From Streptomyces sp. NBC_01408 (GTDB lineage Bacteria > Actinomycetota > Actinomycetes > Streptomycetales > Streptomycetaceae): a DNA stretch of 64,000 nt. This document shows, in pieces, positions 1-8,263 of the stretch (the stretch's first letter is position 1; every line of letters begins with the position of its first letter). Made by a program: the position numbers and the translations under genes. Where the stretch lies: the NCBI RefSeq assembly GCF_026340255.1, contig NZ_JAPEPJ010000003.1, forward strand, positions 496,001 to 560,000. The letters are read 5' to 3'. Below the pieces are notes generated by a model that saw only the letters and a list, made by a program, of their open reading frames with translations, searched no databases and had not been told where the DNA came from.

Positions 1-741
1 CGCATCCCCGACCCGCACCGGCTGCTGGCCGGCTACGAGGCCGCCTCCCAGGCCATGGCCCATCTCGGCTGGACGGACCCGGCCCGCCGGTCCGGGATCT
101 GCCCGCCGGTGTGGACCAGCCACGAGGCACTGCTCCTCGACTACGAACTGCCCATGCTGCGCTGGGACGAGGAGGGCAGCCCGCTGCTGACCTCCACCCA
201 CTTCCCGTGGATCGGCGAGCGCACCCGGCAGATCGACGGCGCCCACGTGGACACGCTCGCCGGCGTGGTCAACCCGGTGGCCTGCAAGGTCGGCCCCTCG
301 ATGGACCCGGAGGAGCTGATCGAGCTGTGCCGGCGCCTCGACCCCTGGCGCGAGGCGGGCCGCCTCACCCTCATCGCGCGCATGGGCGCCGACCAGGTCG
401 GCGAACGGCTGCCCGAGCTGGTGGACGCGGTGCGGCAGGCCGGCCACCCGGTGATCTGGCTCACCGACCCGATGCACGGCAACACCGTCACGGCCCCCGG
501 GGGTCTCAAGACCCGCCTCGTCGACACCGTCGTCGAAGAGGTACGGGGCTTCCAGGAGGCGGTGGTCCGGGGAGGCGGCGTCGCGGGCGGGCTGCACCTG
601 GAGACGACCCCCGACCCGGTCACCGAATGCGCGAGCGGCGCCGGCCACCTCGACGGGGTCGGCGAGACGTACACGAGTTTCTGCGATCCCCGCCTCAATC
701 CGCACCAGGCCTACGCCGTGGTGTCTCAGTGGCGGGCCTGA
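1..741 (+). CDS. Class II DAHP synthase (partial, 5' end outside window)
   Basis: Condenses phosphoenolpyruvate and erythrose 4-phosphate to DAHP, the first step of the shikimate pathway. The reading frame is open from base 1, so only the C-terminal 246 residues are visible; an internal ATG at 55 is not the real start. Class II signatures include [41 protein letters not shown] and a terminal [11 protein letters not shown] stretch. It sits 19 bp upstream of the dehydrogenase gene and heads a set of chorismate-consuming genes, so it is most likely a pathway-dedicated PhzC-like copy that boosts chorismate supply rather than the primary-metabolism enzyme. That role is inferred from context; the family call is firm. 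Confidence 0.93.
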   Translation, partial: RIPDPHRLLAGYEAASQAMAHLGWTDPARRSGICPPVWTSHEALLLDYELPMLRWDEEGSPLLTSTHFPWIGERTRQIDGAHVDTLAGVVNPVACKVGPSMDPEELIELCRRLDPWREAGRLTLIARMGADQVGERLPELVDAVRQAGHPVIWLTDPMHGNTVTAPGGLKTRLVDTVVEEVRGFQEAVVRGGGVAGGLHLETTPDPVTECASGAGHLDGVGETYTSFCDPRLNPHQAYAVVSQWRA

Positions 742-760
742 ACAAACAGGGAGATGGGAC

Positions 761-1531
761 ATGGACAACAAGGTCGCCCTCGTCACGGGAGCCGCGGGAG
801 GTATCGGCCTGGCCGTGGCCCGTCGGCTCGCCGAAGAGGGCGCGTCGGTGGCAGCCGTCGACCTGGACGCGAAACGGCTGAGCGAGGCGGTGGAGAAACT
901 GGCCGCCGACGGGCTCACCGCCCGCGCCTACCCGGCCGACGTCACCAGCACCGAGCAGGTGGAGGCGGTCGTCGACCAGGTCGAGGCCGACCTCGGCCCG
1001 CTGGACTTCCTCGTCAACACGGCGGGCATCCTGCGCACGGGCGAGGTACGCGACTTCAGCGACGAGGACTGGCTGCAGACCTTCGAGGTCAACGTCAGCG
1101 GCGTCTTCCGGCTGTCGCGCGCCGCCGTCAACCGGATGGTCCCGAACAACCGCGGAGCCATCGTCACGGTGGCCTCCAACGCGTCCGGCACCCCGCGGAC
1201 CGGGATGGCCGCCTACGGGGCCTCCAAGGCCGCCGCCACGATGCTCACCAAGTCGCTCGGCCTGGAAGTCGCCCGCTACAACATCCGCTGCAACGTCGTC
1301 GCTCCCGGCTCCACCGACACCGCGATGCTCGCCTCCCTGTGGGAGGACGAGCAGGGACCCGCCAAGACCATCGCCGGCAGCCCGGAGTCCTACAAGGTCG
1401 GCATCCCCCTGGGCAAGCTCGCCCGCACCTCCGACATCGCCGAAGCCGTGCTCTTCCTGCTCTCCGACCGCGCGGCGCACATCACTCTGCACGTCCTGAC
1501 CGTGGACGGCGGAGCCACGCTCGGCGCGTGA
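761..1531 (+). CDS. SDR dehydrogenase, DhbA/EntA-like (DHHA to 3-hydroxyanthranilate)
   Basis: A 256-residue short-chain dehydrogenase with the Rossmann motif TGAAGGIG (residues 9-16), catalytic Ser139, Tyr152 and Lys156 (YGASK), and the NTAG motif near 86-89. It most resembles 2,3-dihydro-2,3-dihydroxybenzoate dehydrogenases. Beside PhzD-like and PhzE-like genes and without an isochorismate synthase, the expected substrate is trans-2,3-dihydro-3-hydroxyanthranilate (DHHA), which NAD-dependent oxidation aromatises to 3-hydroxyanthranilate, as proposed for benzoxazole and pyrrolobenzodiazepine clusters. ATG start, with a purine-rich gggagatggg ahead of it. Substrate assignment is by context; plain DHB dehydrogenase is the alternative. 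Confidence 0.9.
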   Translation: MDNKVALVTGAAGGIGLAVARRLAEEGASVAAVDLDAKRLSEAVEKLAADGLTARAYPADVTSTEQVEAVVDQVEADLGPLDFLVNTAGILRTGEVRDFSDEDWLQTFEVNVSGVFRLSRAAVNRMVPNNRGAIVTVASNASGTPRTGMAAYGASKAAATMLTKSLGLEVARYNIRCNVVAPGSTDTAMLASLWEDEQGPAKTIAGSPESYKVGIPLGKLARTSDIAEAVLFLLSDRAAHITLHVLTVDGGATLGA

Positions 1532-1582
1532 GCCCCGTCCGCCCACAGCCCTTTGAGGAACGACACATCCGAGAGGAACATC

Positions 1583-2206
1583 ATGGCCGGCATACCGACC
1601 ATCGAGCACTATCCCCTCCCGACCGCGGGAGACCTCCCTCCGTCCGTGCCACAGTGGTCGTTCGACGCCGAGCGGGCCGTACTGCTCGTCCACGACATGC
1701 AGCGCTACTTCCTCGCGCCGTTCCCCGAGGGGCTGCGCGCGGAGCTGACCGCCAACGCCGTCCTGCTGCGTGAGCACTTCGCGGCCGCCGGCGCCCCCGT
1801 CGCCTACACCGCCCAGCCCGGCGGCATGACCCCCGAGCAGCGCGGCCTGCTGGCCGACATCTGGGGCCCGGGGATGCGTACGAGCCCCGAGGACCGCGAG
1901 GTCGTCCCCCCGCTCGCCCCGGCGGACGGCGACTGGGTCTGCACGAAGTGGCGCTACAGCGCCTTCTTCAACACCGACCTGCTGGAGCGGATGCGTGCGG
2001 CGGGCCGCGACCAGCTCGTCATCTGCGGCGTGTACGCGCACGTCGGCGTGCTGACCACCGCCATCGAGGCCTTCAGCCACGACATCGAGACCTTCCTCGT
2101 CGCCGACGCGATCGGCGACTTCAGCGAGCAGGAGCACCGGCTGGCCATCGACTACGCCGCCAAGCGCTGCGCGGTCGTCACCTCCACGAAGGAGCTCGTC
2201 GGATGA
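1583..2206 (+). CDS. PhzD-like isochorismatase-family hydrolase
   Basis: A 207-residue cysteine-hydrolase-fold enzyme of the isochorismatase family. The catalytic Asp lies in [11 protein letters not shown] near residue 38 and the partner Lys in CTKWRYSAF; the GVYAHVGVL stretch is typical of PhzD. PhzD hydrolyses the vinyl ether of 2-amino-2-deoxyisochorismate (ADIC) to DHHA. ATG 1583 was chosen over an upstream in-frame start at 1553 because gagagga precedes it at normal spacing and homologues begin here. Its stop overlaps the start of the PhzE-like gene (ATGA), consistent with coupled synthesis of consecutive enzymes. Confidence 0.92.
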   Translation: MAGIPTIEHYPLPTAGDLPPSVPQWSFDAERAVLLVHDMQRYFLAPFPEGLRAELTANAVLLREHFAAAGAPVAYTAQPGGMTPEQRGLLADIWGPGMRTSPEDREVVPPLAPADGDWVCTKWRYSAFFNTDLLERMRAAGRDQLVICGVYAHVGVLTTAIEAFSHDIETFLVADAIGDFSEQEHRLAIDYAAKRCAVVTSTKELVG

Positions 2207-4098
2207 GTTCGCCGCTGCTGGCCCGCGTCCTCGGCCCCAACCCGCCCCCGTTCGCCCTGCTGTTCCGGCCCGAGGCCACCGGCCCGGGCGTCATCGACGT
2301 CGTCGTCGGCGACACCGCCACCGTCCAGACGCTCGCGCAGCTGCGCCCCGAGCACGCCCGGGGCGCGCGCGGCCCGGCCGGCGCCCGGCACGAGGTGCTG
2401 GCGCTCGTCCCCTACCGGCAGATCGCCGAGCGGGGCTTCGCCGCGCCCGAGGAGGACACCCCGCTGGTCGCGATGACCGTCACCGGTCAGGAGCGCGTCT
2501 CCCTGGTCGAGGCCCTCGCCCTCATTCCCGATCTGCCGATCGAGCTGGAGGGCGGCCGGTTCGACGTCTCCGACGAGGAGTACGCCGACACCGTGCGCCG
2601 GGTGATCTCGGACGAGATCGGTGAGGGCAAGGGCGCCAACTTCGTCATCAAGCGCTCCTGGTCCACCGGCATCCGCGAGTACTCCACCGGACACGCGCTG
2701 ACCCTCTTCCGGCGGCTGCTGGAGCGGGAGTCCGGCGCGTACTGGACCTTCCTCGTGCACACCGGCGAGCGCACCCTCGTCGGCGCGAGCCCCGAGCGGC
2801 ACGTCAGCCTGCACCACGGCGCCGCCGTCATGAACCCGATCAGCGGCACCTACCGCTATCCGGCGGCCGGTCCCTCCCTGCCCGAGGTCATGGACTTCCT
2901 CGCCGACACCAAGGAGACCGACGAGCTCTACATGGTGGTGGACGAGGAACTGAAGATGATGGCCCGGATCTGCGAGGGCGGCGCCCGCGTGGACGGCCCG
3001 TACCTCAAGGAGATGGCTCGCCTCGCCCACACGGAGTACTTCATCGAGGGCCGCAGCGAGCGCGCCCCGGAGGAGATCCTGCGCGAGACGCTCTTCGCGC
3101 CGACGGTCACCGGCAGCCCGCTGGAGAGCGCGGCCTCCGTCATCGCCGCGTACGAGCCCCAGGGCCGCGGCTACTACAGCGGCGTGCTGGCGCTGATCGG
3201 CCGCGACGAGGAGGGCGGGCATGCGCTGGACTCGTCCATCCTTATCCGTACGGCCGACATCGGCGCCGCCGGCGAGGTCCGCATCGGCGTCGGCGCCACT
3301 CTGGTGCGCCACTCGGACCCGTGGTCGGAGGTGGCCGAGACCAAGGCCAAGGCGGCCGGACTGCTCGCGGCGCTGGAGTCGCGCGGCGGCCGGGCCCGCT
3401 TCGCCTCGCATCCCCACGTCCGGGCCGCGCTCGAAGAGCGCAACCGGACCATCGCCGGGTACTGGCTCGGGGAGGAGAAGGAGCGGACCGCCTCGAACCC
3501 GGCACTGGCCGGACGGCGCGTCCTGGTGGTCGACGCCGAGGACACCTTCACCGCGATGATCGCCCGTCAGCTCCATTCGCTCGGCCTGGACGTGACCGTC
3601 CGCCGGTTCGACGAGCCGTACGCCTTCGACGAGCACGACCTCGTGGTGATGGGCCCCGGCCCCGGCGATCCGCGCGACGCCGCCCATCCCAAGATCGAGC
3701 ACCTGCGGTCGGCGGTACGGACCCTGGTGGACGAACGCAGGCCGTTCCTGGCGGTCTGCCTGAGCCACCAGGTCCTCTCCACCACCCTCGGATTCGAGCT
3801 CGTGCGCCGCGCCGAACCCAACCAGGGCGTGCAGAAGGAGATCGACTTCTTCGGGCGGCGGGAACGGGTCGGCTTCTACAACACCTTTGCCGCGCGTTCC
3901 GCCGTGGACTCGGCCATCGTGCCCGGCGTCGGTCTCGTGGACATCAGCCGCGACCCGCTGACCGGCGAGGTGCACGCGCTGCGCGGCCCGCACTTCGCGT
4001 CGATGCAGTTCCACGCCGAGTCGGTGCTGACGCAGAACGGTCCGCGGATCATCGGGGAGCAACTGGCCTCGCTGACGGCGCGGATGCTCGCGGCCTGA
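2203..4098 (+). CDS. PhzE-like ADIC synthase (chorismate-binding domain fused to glutamine amidotransferase)
   Basis: A 631-residue fusion. The N-terminal 400 residues are an anthranilate-synthase-I-like chorismate-binding domain ([32 protein letters not shown]). The C-terminal part is a class I glutamine amidotransferase with oxyanion loop [10 protein letters not shown], nucleophile Cys519 (AVCLSHQ), and His604 and Glu606 (FHAES). PhzE enzymes convert chorismate and glutamine to ADIC and do not eliminate pyruvate as anthranilate synthase does. The adjacent PhzD-like gene supports ADIC as product. The start is the ATG in the ATGA overlap at 2203. Followed by a strong hairpin and a 141-bp gap before the next gene. 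Confidence 0.93.
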   Translation: MSSPLLARVLGPNPPPFALLFRPEATGPGVIDVVVGDTATVQTLAQLRPEHARGARGPAGARHEVLALVPYRQIAERGFAAPEEDTPLVAMTVTGQERVSLVEALALIPDLPIELEGGRFDVSDEEYADTVRRVISDEIGEGKGANFVIKRSWSTGIREYSTGHALTLFRRLLERESGAYWTFLVHTGERTLVGASPERHVSLHHGAAVMNPISGTYRYPAAGPSLPEVMDFLADTKETDELYMVVDEELKMMARICEGGARVDGPYLKEMARLAHTEYFIEGRSERAPEEILRETLFAPTVTGSPLESAASVIAAYEPQGRGYYSGVLALIGRDEEGGHALDSSILIRTADIGAAGEVRIGVGATLVRHSDPWSEVAETKAKAAGLLAALESRGGRARFASHPHVRAALEERNRTIAGYWLGEEKERTASNPALAGRRVLVVDAEDTFTAMIARQLHSLGLDVTVRRFDEPYAFDEHDLVVMGPGPGDPRDAAHPKIEHLRSAVRTLVDERRPFLAVCLSHQVLSTTLGFELVRRAEPNQGVQKEIDFFGRRERVGFYNTFAARSAVDSAIVPGVGLVDISRDPLTGEVHALRGPHFASMQFHAESVLTQNGPRIIGEQLASLTARMLAA

Positions 4099-4104
4099 CG
4101 GCCC

Positions 4105-4147
4105 GGGGTACGGGTCGGTCCCCCGCGGGCGGACCGCCCCGTACCCC
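4105..4147 (+). terminator. Long GC hairpin between phzE-like and ketosynthase genes
   Basis: Arms ggggtacggg (4105-4114) and cccgtacccc (4138-4147) pair perfectly and enclose a second nested pairing cggtcc (4116-4121) with ggaccg (4131-4136). There is no T tract, as is usual in Streptomyces. It starts 6 bp after the phzE-like stop, so it may terminate or attenuate transcription before the ketosynthase gene, or stabilise the upstream mRNA. Confidence 0.55.
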
Positions 4148-4239
4148 GCCCGCCGAACCTGACAAGGTCCCGCAGACACCCTGGCTGGATTCTCCGCGGG
4201 ACGGAACCATAAGTTTCACGCAGCGAGGAGTCACCCAAA

Positions 4240-5262
4240 TTGATTACGACGGGAATTCGCAGTGCGAGCAATTCTCTTTCAATCGGCGTGCTGGGCACGG
4301 GGTCGTACGTACCGGCTCATGTCGTCTCCAATGACGAGGTCGGGGCGCCGGCCGGAGTCGACCACGAATGGATCTTCGGAAAAACAGGAATACGCAACCG
4401 CAGGTGGGCGAAAGCCGATGAGGCGACCTCCGACCTCGCGGTGATCGCGGGGCGCGCGGCGCTGGAGAGCGCCGGTATCCGCGCCGCGCAGGTGTCCCTG
4501 ATCGTGGTGGCGACCTCCACCCCCGACCAGCCCCAGCCGCCGACCGCCGCCGTGGTGGCCGGAGAGCTCGGCGCGGACCACGGCACGGCCGCCTTCGACG
4601 TCAACGGCGTGTGCACCGGCTTCCTGTTCGCGCTGACCACGGCGCAGAGCATGCTGGCCGCCACGGCCGGCGACGGCTACGCGCTCGTCATCGGCGCCGA
4701 CGTCTACAGCCGCATCCTGAACCCCGAGGACCGGCGCACCACCATCCTCTTCGGTGACGGAGCGGGTGCCGTCGTCATCGGCCCGTCCGCCGGAGCGGGC
4801 CGCGGCGTCCTGTCGAACCGACTGGCCAGTTACGCGGCCGACCGGCACCTCATCGAGGTGCCCGGCGGTGGCAGCCGCATTCCGGCGACCCCCGAAACCC
4901 TCGCCGAGGGCCTTCAGTACTTCACCATGAACGGCCGCGGAGTCCGCGACTTCGTGGCCGACAACGTACCGCCCGCGATCCGTGAATTCCTCGCTGAACA
5001 GGACCTCACCCCCGCGGACCTCGACCACTTCGTTCCGCACCAGGCCAACGGCCGCATGCTGGAAAGCCTTTCCGCCGAACTGGGCGTGGGCGCCGGCCGC
5101 ACCTGGACCACGTACGAGGAATACGGCAACACGGGTTCCGCCTCGGTACCCGTCACCCTCGACCACGCGGCGCGATCCGGCCGGCTGGCCGCCGGTGACC
5201 TGGTGCTGCTCGCCGGCTTCGGCGGCGGCATGGCCCTCGGTCTGTCGCTCATCCGCTGGTAG
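4240..5262 (+). CDS. KAS III-type acetoacetyl-CoA synthase, NphT7-like
   Basis: A 340-residue thiolase-fold ketosynthase III with catalytic Cys125 (NGVCTGF), His267 (PHQAN) and Asn297 (EYGNTG). It matches, from memory, the NphT7 acetoacetyl-CoA synthase closely across the N-terminus (VSNDEVGAPAGVD, KTGIR.RRWA, EATSDLA, TSTPDQPQPPTAA). NphT7 condenses acetyl-CoA with malonyl-CoA to acetoacetyl-CoA. No ACP gene is nearby, favouring a free CoA product. The start is taken as TTG 4240, 9 bp after gaggag; no closer ATG or GTG is in frame. The next gene is an N-acyltransferase, the plausible consumer of the acetoacetyl-CoA. A chain-priming KAS III for a polyketide is the alternative. Confidence 0.88.
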   Translation: MITTGIRSASNSLSIGVLGTGSYVPAHVVSNDEVGAPAGVDHEWIFGKTGIRNRRWAKADEATSDLAVIAGRAALESAGIRAAQVSLIVVATSTPDQPQPPTAAVVAGELGADHGTAAFDVNGVCTGFLFALTTAQSMLAATAGDGYALVIGADVYSRILNPEDRRTTILFGDGAGAVVIGPSAGAGRGVLSNRLASYAADRHLIEVPGGGSRIPATPETLAEGLQYFTMNGRGVRDFVADNVPPAIREFLAEQDLTPADLDHFVPHQANGRMLESLSAELGVGAGRTWTTYEEYGNTGSASVPVTLDHAARSGRLAAGDLVLLAGFGGGMALGLSLIRW

Positions 5263-5325
5263 GCCTCCCCTCCCTCCCCGAACACCCCGACCATCCCAGG
5301 GGACGAAACCCCTCAAGGAGATCCC

Positions 5326-6150
5326 ATGCTGGACGCAAACGTGATCGACGACGCCACCGTCGACGCCTACCTGACCCGCATCGGCGCCACCCGGCCCACG
5401 GCCCCCGACCTCGCGGGCCTGCGCCACGTGACCGAACGCGCCGTGCTGTCCGTACCGTTCGAGAACCTCGACTACCACCTCGAGGGCCGCGAGATCCACA
5501 TGGATCAGCGCTCCGTCGACAAGGTCGGCCGCGAGCACCGCGGTGGCGGCTGCTACGAGGTCAACCCCGCCCTCGGCTTCGTCCTCGAAGCGCTGGGCTA
5601 CGAGGTGGACATCCTGCCGGGCCGCGTGCACCGCCCGGAGGGCCTCGGCCCGTTCCTCGGCCACCTCGCCCTGAAGGTGACCATCGGCGAGAACGCCTAC
5701 CTGGTCGACACCGGCTTCGGCCGCAACAGCCGCTTCCCGCTTGACCTGGGCAGCCGCGAGGTGCAGGGCGACCCCCACGGCGAGTACCAGCTCAAGGACG
5801 TCGAGGGCCAGGCCGCCACGGTCGACCTGTGGCTCGGCGGCCGCCCGCTGTACCAGGTGGTCGAGACCCCGGTCCGCATCGAGGACTACGCGCCCTCGCT
5901 GTGGTGGTACCGCACGGCGCCCGACTCCTCCTTCCTCCAGGCGCTCTTCTGCTCCGTCCGGACCGAGAACGGGCTCGTCACCCTCAAGGGCCGGCACCTG
6001 AACGTCGTGGACGGCGACCAGCGCTCCAAGACCGTCCTGGAGGACGACGCCGACGTCATCGCGGCGTACAAGACCCACTTCGGCATCAGCCTCGACGTGC
6101 TGCCCGCCGAGCCGGCGAACTCCACCACCACCGGCGTCCGTACCGACTGA
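5326..6150 (+). CDS. Arylamine N-acetyltransferase-family acyltransferase
   Basis: A 274-residue NAT-fold enzyme with the intact Cys-His-Asp triad: Cys76 in RGGGCYEVN, His113 in LGHLAL and Asp128 in LVDTGFG. NAT enzymes transfer acyl groups from CoA to aromatic amines, and members such as RifF act as amide synthases in secondary metabolism. Placed between an acetoacetyl-CoA synthase and a flavin hydroxylase in a 3-hydroxyanthranilate operon, its likely reaction is N-acylation (perhaps N-acetoacetylation) of the aromatic amine. ATG preceded by a consensus aaggaga. Acyl specificity is inference; protective N-acetylation is the alternative. Confidence 0.9.
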   Translation: MLDANVIDDATVDAYLTRIGATRPTAPDLAGLRHVTERAVLSVPFENLDYHLEGREIHMDQRSVDKVGREHRGGGCYEVNPALGFVLEALGYEVDILPGRVHRPEGLGPFLGHLALKVTIGENAYLVDTGFGRNSRFPLDLGSREVQGDPHGEYQLKDVEGQAATVDLWLGGRPLYQVVETPVRIEDYAPSLWWYRTAPDSSFLQALFCSVRTENGLVTLKGRHLNVVDGDQRSKTVLEDDADVIAAYKTHFGISLDVLPAEPANSTTTGVRTD

Positions 6151-6165
6151 GAGAGTCCAGAGGCC

Positions 6166-7779
6166 ATGGCTGACCTGATGGCCGGCGGGAGCCGGCCCAC
6201 GAGTGAAGGCGGAGCGGTGCCGGCTTCCGGGACGTCCGACCTTGATGTCCTGGTGGTCGGGGCCGGCCCCACCGGCCTGCTGACCGCCGTCGAGCTGCTG
6301 CGGCGCGGCATCCGGGTCCGGGTGATCGACCGCGCCGCCGAACCCATGCTGACGCCCAAGGCCCTGTCCGTCTGGCCCCGTGCCCTCGACATCCTCGAGG
6401 ACACGGGGCTGGGCGAGGCGGTGCAGCGGGAGTCCGTACGGATCAACACACTGAGCTACTTCTCCGAACGGCGCCCCCTGGCCTCCTTCGGATTCTCGGA
6501 CGACCTGGCGTGCCGCACCCTGCCCCAGCACGTCACGGAGCGGCTGCTCACCGAGCGCTTCCAGGCGCTCGGCGGCAAGATCGAGCGCGGGGTGCGGCTC
6601 CTGGCCCTGGACGGCGTGGACTTCTCCGGCCGGATCGAGGCCGCCGACCGCGTCACCGCCGTGCTGGAGACGCCCGAGGGGCTGGAGCGGGTCCGGGTGC
6701 CGTTCGTCGTCGGCGCCGACGGCGCGGGCAGCGCGGTCCGGGGCCAGCTGGGCATCGGCTTCGAGGGTTCCACGTACGAGATGGCGTTCGCCCTGGTCGA
6801 CGCCCGTATCGAGGGGTACCTGCCGCCGGACGAGTGCCACTTCTACCAGTCGGCGAACGGCGCCCTGGTGATCGTCCCGATCCCGGGCGGCATCTTCCGG
6901 TTCCTGTCGGTGATGCCGCAGGGCGGCGAGGTCGACGCGCAGATGATGCAGGCGATCATCGACGAGCGCGGCCCGCGCGGGGTCCGCATCAAGGAGGCCG
7001 TCTGGAAGGCGGTGTTCCGGGTGCATGCGCGGCACGCCGGCGAGTTCCAGCGCGGCCGGGTCTTCCTGGCCGGCGACGCCGCCCACGTCCACAGCCCGGC
7101 CGGGGGCCAGGGCATGAACAACGGCCTCCAGGACGCGCACAACCTCGCCTGGAAGCTCGCCGCGGTCATCCGGGGCGAGTCCCCCGCCTCGCTGCTCGCC
7201 TCCTACGGCGAGGAGCGCTCGGAGGTCACCCGGCAGATCGTCCGCGACACCGACCTGCAGACCCGCGCCTGGGTCGCCAAGGCCAAGGTGACGGTCGCCG
7301 CGCGCGACGCGGCGTTCCGCCTGCTCGACCGGACGGGGATCGTCTCGGAGTTCTACGCCCCGGTGATGGCCGGCCGCAGACTGTCCTACCCGCCGGTGCG
7401 CGACAGCCAGCAGCCCTCGGGCTTCACCGCCTGCCGCGTGCGCCGCTCCCTGCCGGGCGCGCTGGAGGTCGGCGCCGTCTTCCCGCGGCGTCTGGGCCTC
7501 GCGTACGGGATCTCCGGTCCCGCGGCCGACCCGGACGCCTGGAACCTGGCGGTCGTGTCCGACGGCAGCCGCGGCTGGGAGGAGGAACTGGGGCACGTCG
7601 TGGCACGGTGGCCGCGGCTGCGCCAGGTGACGCTGCGCCGCCGCGACGCGGGGACGCAGGCCGGGTGCCGGGCGCCGGGTTACTACCTGATCCGGCCCGA
7701 CGGGCACATCGTCGCCCACGGCCACGCCCGTGACCTCGGACGACTCGAGTCGGAACTCCGCAATTCCCTCGTCCAGTAA
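6166..7779 (+). CDS. FAD-dependent aromatic hydroxylase (PHBH-type monooxygenase)
   Basis: A 537-residue group A flavoprotein monooxygenase. The FAD-binding motif GAGPTG is at residues 32-37, the GADG.GS motif follows mid-protein, and GDAAHVHSP.GGQGMN lies near 303-318; a C-terminal thioredoxin-like extension is typical of the polyketide and phenol hydroxylase subfamily. It should use NAD(P)H and oxygen to hydroxylate an electron-rich ring. Starts 15 bp after the NAT stop, so it is co-transcribed; it is the last enzyme of this operon. Ring position and substrate cannot be read from sequence. Confidence 0.9.
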   Translation: MADLMAGGSRPTSEGGAVPASGTSDLDVLVVGAGPTGLLTAVELLRRGIRVRVIDRAAEPMLTPKALSVWPRALDILEDTGLGEAVQRESVRINTLSYFSERRPLASFGFSDDLACRTLPQHVTERLLTERFQALGGKIERGVRLLALDGVDFSGRIEAADRVTAVLETPEGLERVRVPFVVGADGAGSAVRGQLGIGFEGSTYEMAFALVDARIEGYLPPDECHFYQSANGALVIVPIPGGIFRFLSVMPQGGEVDAQMMQAIIDERGPRGVRIKEAVWKAVFRVHARHAGEFQRGRVFLAGDAAHVHSPAGGQGMNNGLQDAHNLAWKLAAVIRGESPASLLASYGEERSEVTRQIVRDTDLQTRAWVAKAKVTVAARDAAFRLLDRTGIVSEFYAPVMAGRRLSYPPVRDSQQPSGFTACRVRRSLPGALEVGAVFPRRLGLAYGISGPAADPDAWNLAVVSDGSRGWEEELGHVVARWPRLRQVTLRRRDAGTQAGCRAPGYYLIRPDGHIVAHGHARDLGRLESELRNSLVQ

Positions 7780-7814
7780 TCGGACATGCCGATCCGGCCA
7801 TTGGACGCGTTCGC

Positions 7815-7858
7815 CAGTCAGTTCCAGTCAGTTCCAGTCAGTTCCCGCTGGTTCCCGC
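7815..7858. repeat. 10-bp tandem direct repeat upstream of small secreted peptide gene
   Basis: Three consecutive agtcagttcc units (7816-7845) in exact 10-bp phase; the gttcc core recurs a fourth time at 7851. Inverted GGGAACC/GGTTCCCC elements follow between 7873 and 7925. The block lies 130-170 bp upstream of the small peptide gene and just after the hydroxylase stop. Regularly phased direct repeats are how SARP-type activators recognise DNA, and a SARP gene lies nearby, so a regulator-binding array is plausible but unproven. Confidence 0.6.
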
Positions 7859-7985
7859 CAGCAATACCACCGGGTTCCCCCCGGCCCCCTCGGGCGGGAA
7901 CCGGGCGGGAACCTTCCGGGAACCCCTCAAGCGAATCTCTGTTCTGTCGAAAGCGGCACTCAAGCAGAATCCAAGGGGAATTGAT

Positions 7986-8159
7986 ATGCGCGCCAAGCTC
8001 GCTGCTCTGATCAGCATCTTCTCGGTCGCCCTCGCGCTCGGTCTGGGTGTCGCCGGCGGGCTGGACAGCCAGGCGGACGGTACGACGACGGGGCACGTCG
8101 TCCTGGCGGACGACAAGGGCCCGTTCGGCCCGGCTCCGGCCCCGAGCCCGAAGCGGTGA
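7986..8159 (+). CDS. Small secreted peptide, 57 aa, unknown function
   Basis: Missed by length filters. It encodes MRAKLAALISIFSVALALG followed by a Gly/Ala cleavage region (about residue 24-26), then a hydrophilic tail with LADDKGPFG and a proline-rich, basic C-terminus ending PAPSPKR. A clear ribosome site (aagggga) lies 6-7 bp upstream of the ATG. The N-terminus is a standard Sec signal peptide, so the mature product would be a peptide of about 30 residues outside the cell. It sits between the hydroxylase gene and the convergent SARP gene and is closed by a perfect terminator. It could be a signalling or self-protection peptide; I recognise no family. Confidence 0.7.
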   Translation: MRAKLAALISIFSVALALGLGVAGGLDSQADGTTTGHVVLADDKGPFGPAPAPSPKR

Positions 8160-8166
8160 GCTGACT

Positions 8167-8220
8167 GCGGAACACCCTGGGGGCCCGTCCGAATCCGGAC
8201 GGGCCCCCAGGGTGTTCCGC
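8167..8220. terminator. Perfect 25-bp bidirectional terminator
   Basis: The 25-bp arm 8167-8191 is exactly complementary to 8196-8220, with a 4-base loop (8192-8195). It lies 8 bp after the small peptide stop and 44 bp before the stop of the convergent SARP gene, so it can end transcription from both sides. Confidence 0.92.
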
Positions 8221-8263
8221 GTTCCTCCGCCTGTTCGTGCCTGCGTCGGCCGCAATACAGCGC

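Noticed and set aside
695..2137. Long minus-strand open frames opposite the SDR and PhzD genes, and similar long frames elsewhere (2152-4179, 4279-7725, 32020-34905)
   Set aside because: They are Ala/Gly/Arg/His-rich antisense shadows typical of high-GC DNA, without domains or ribosome sites.
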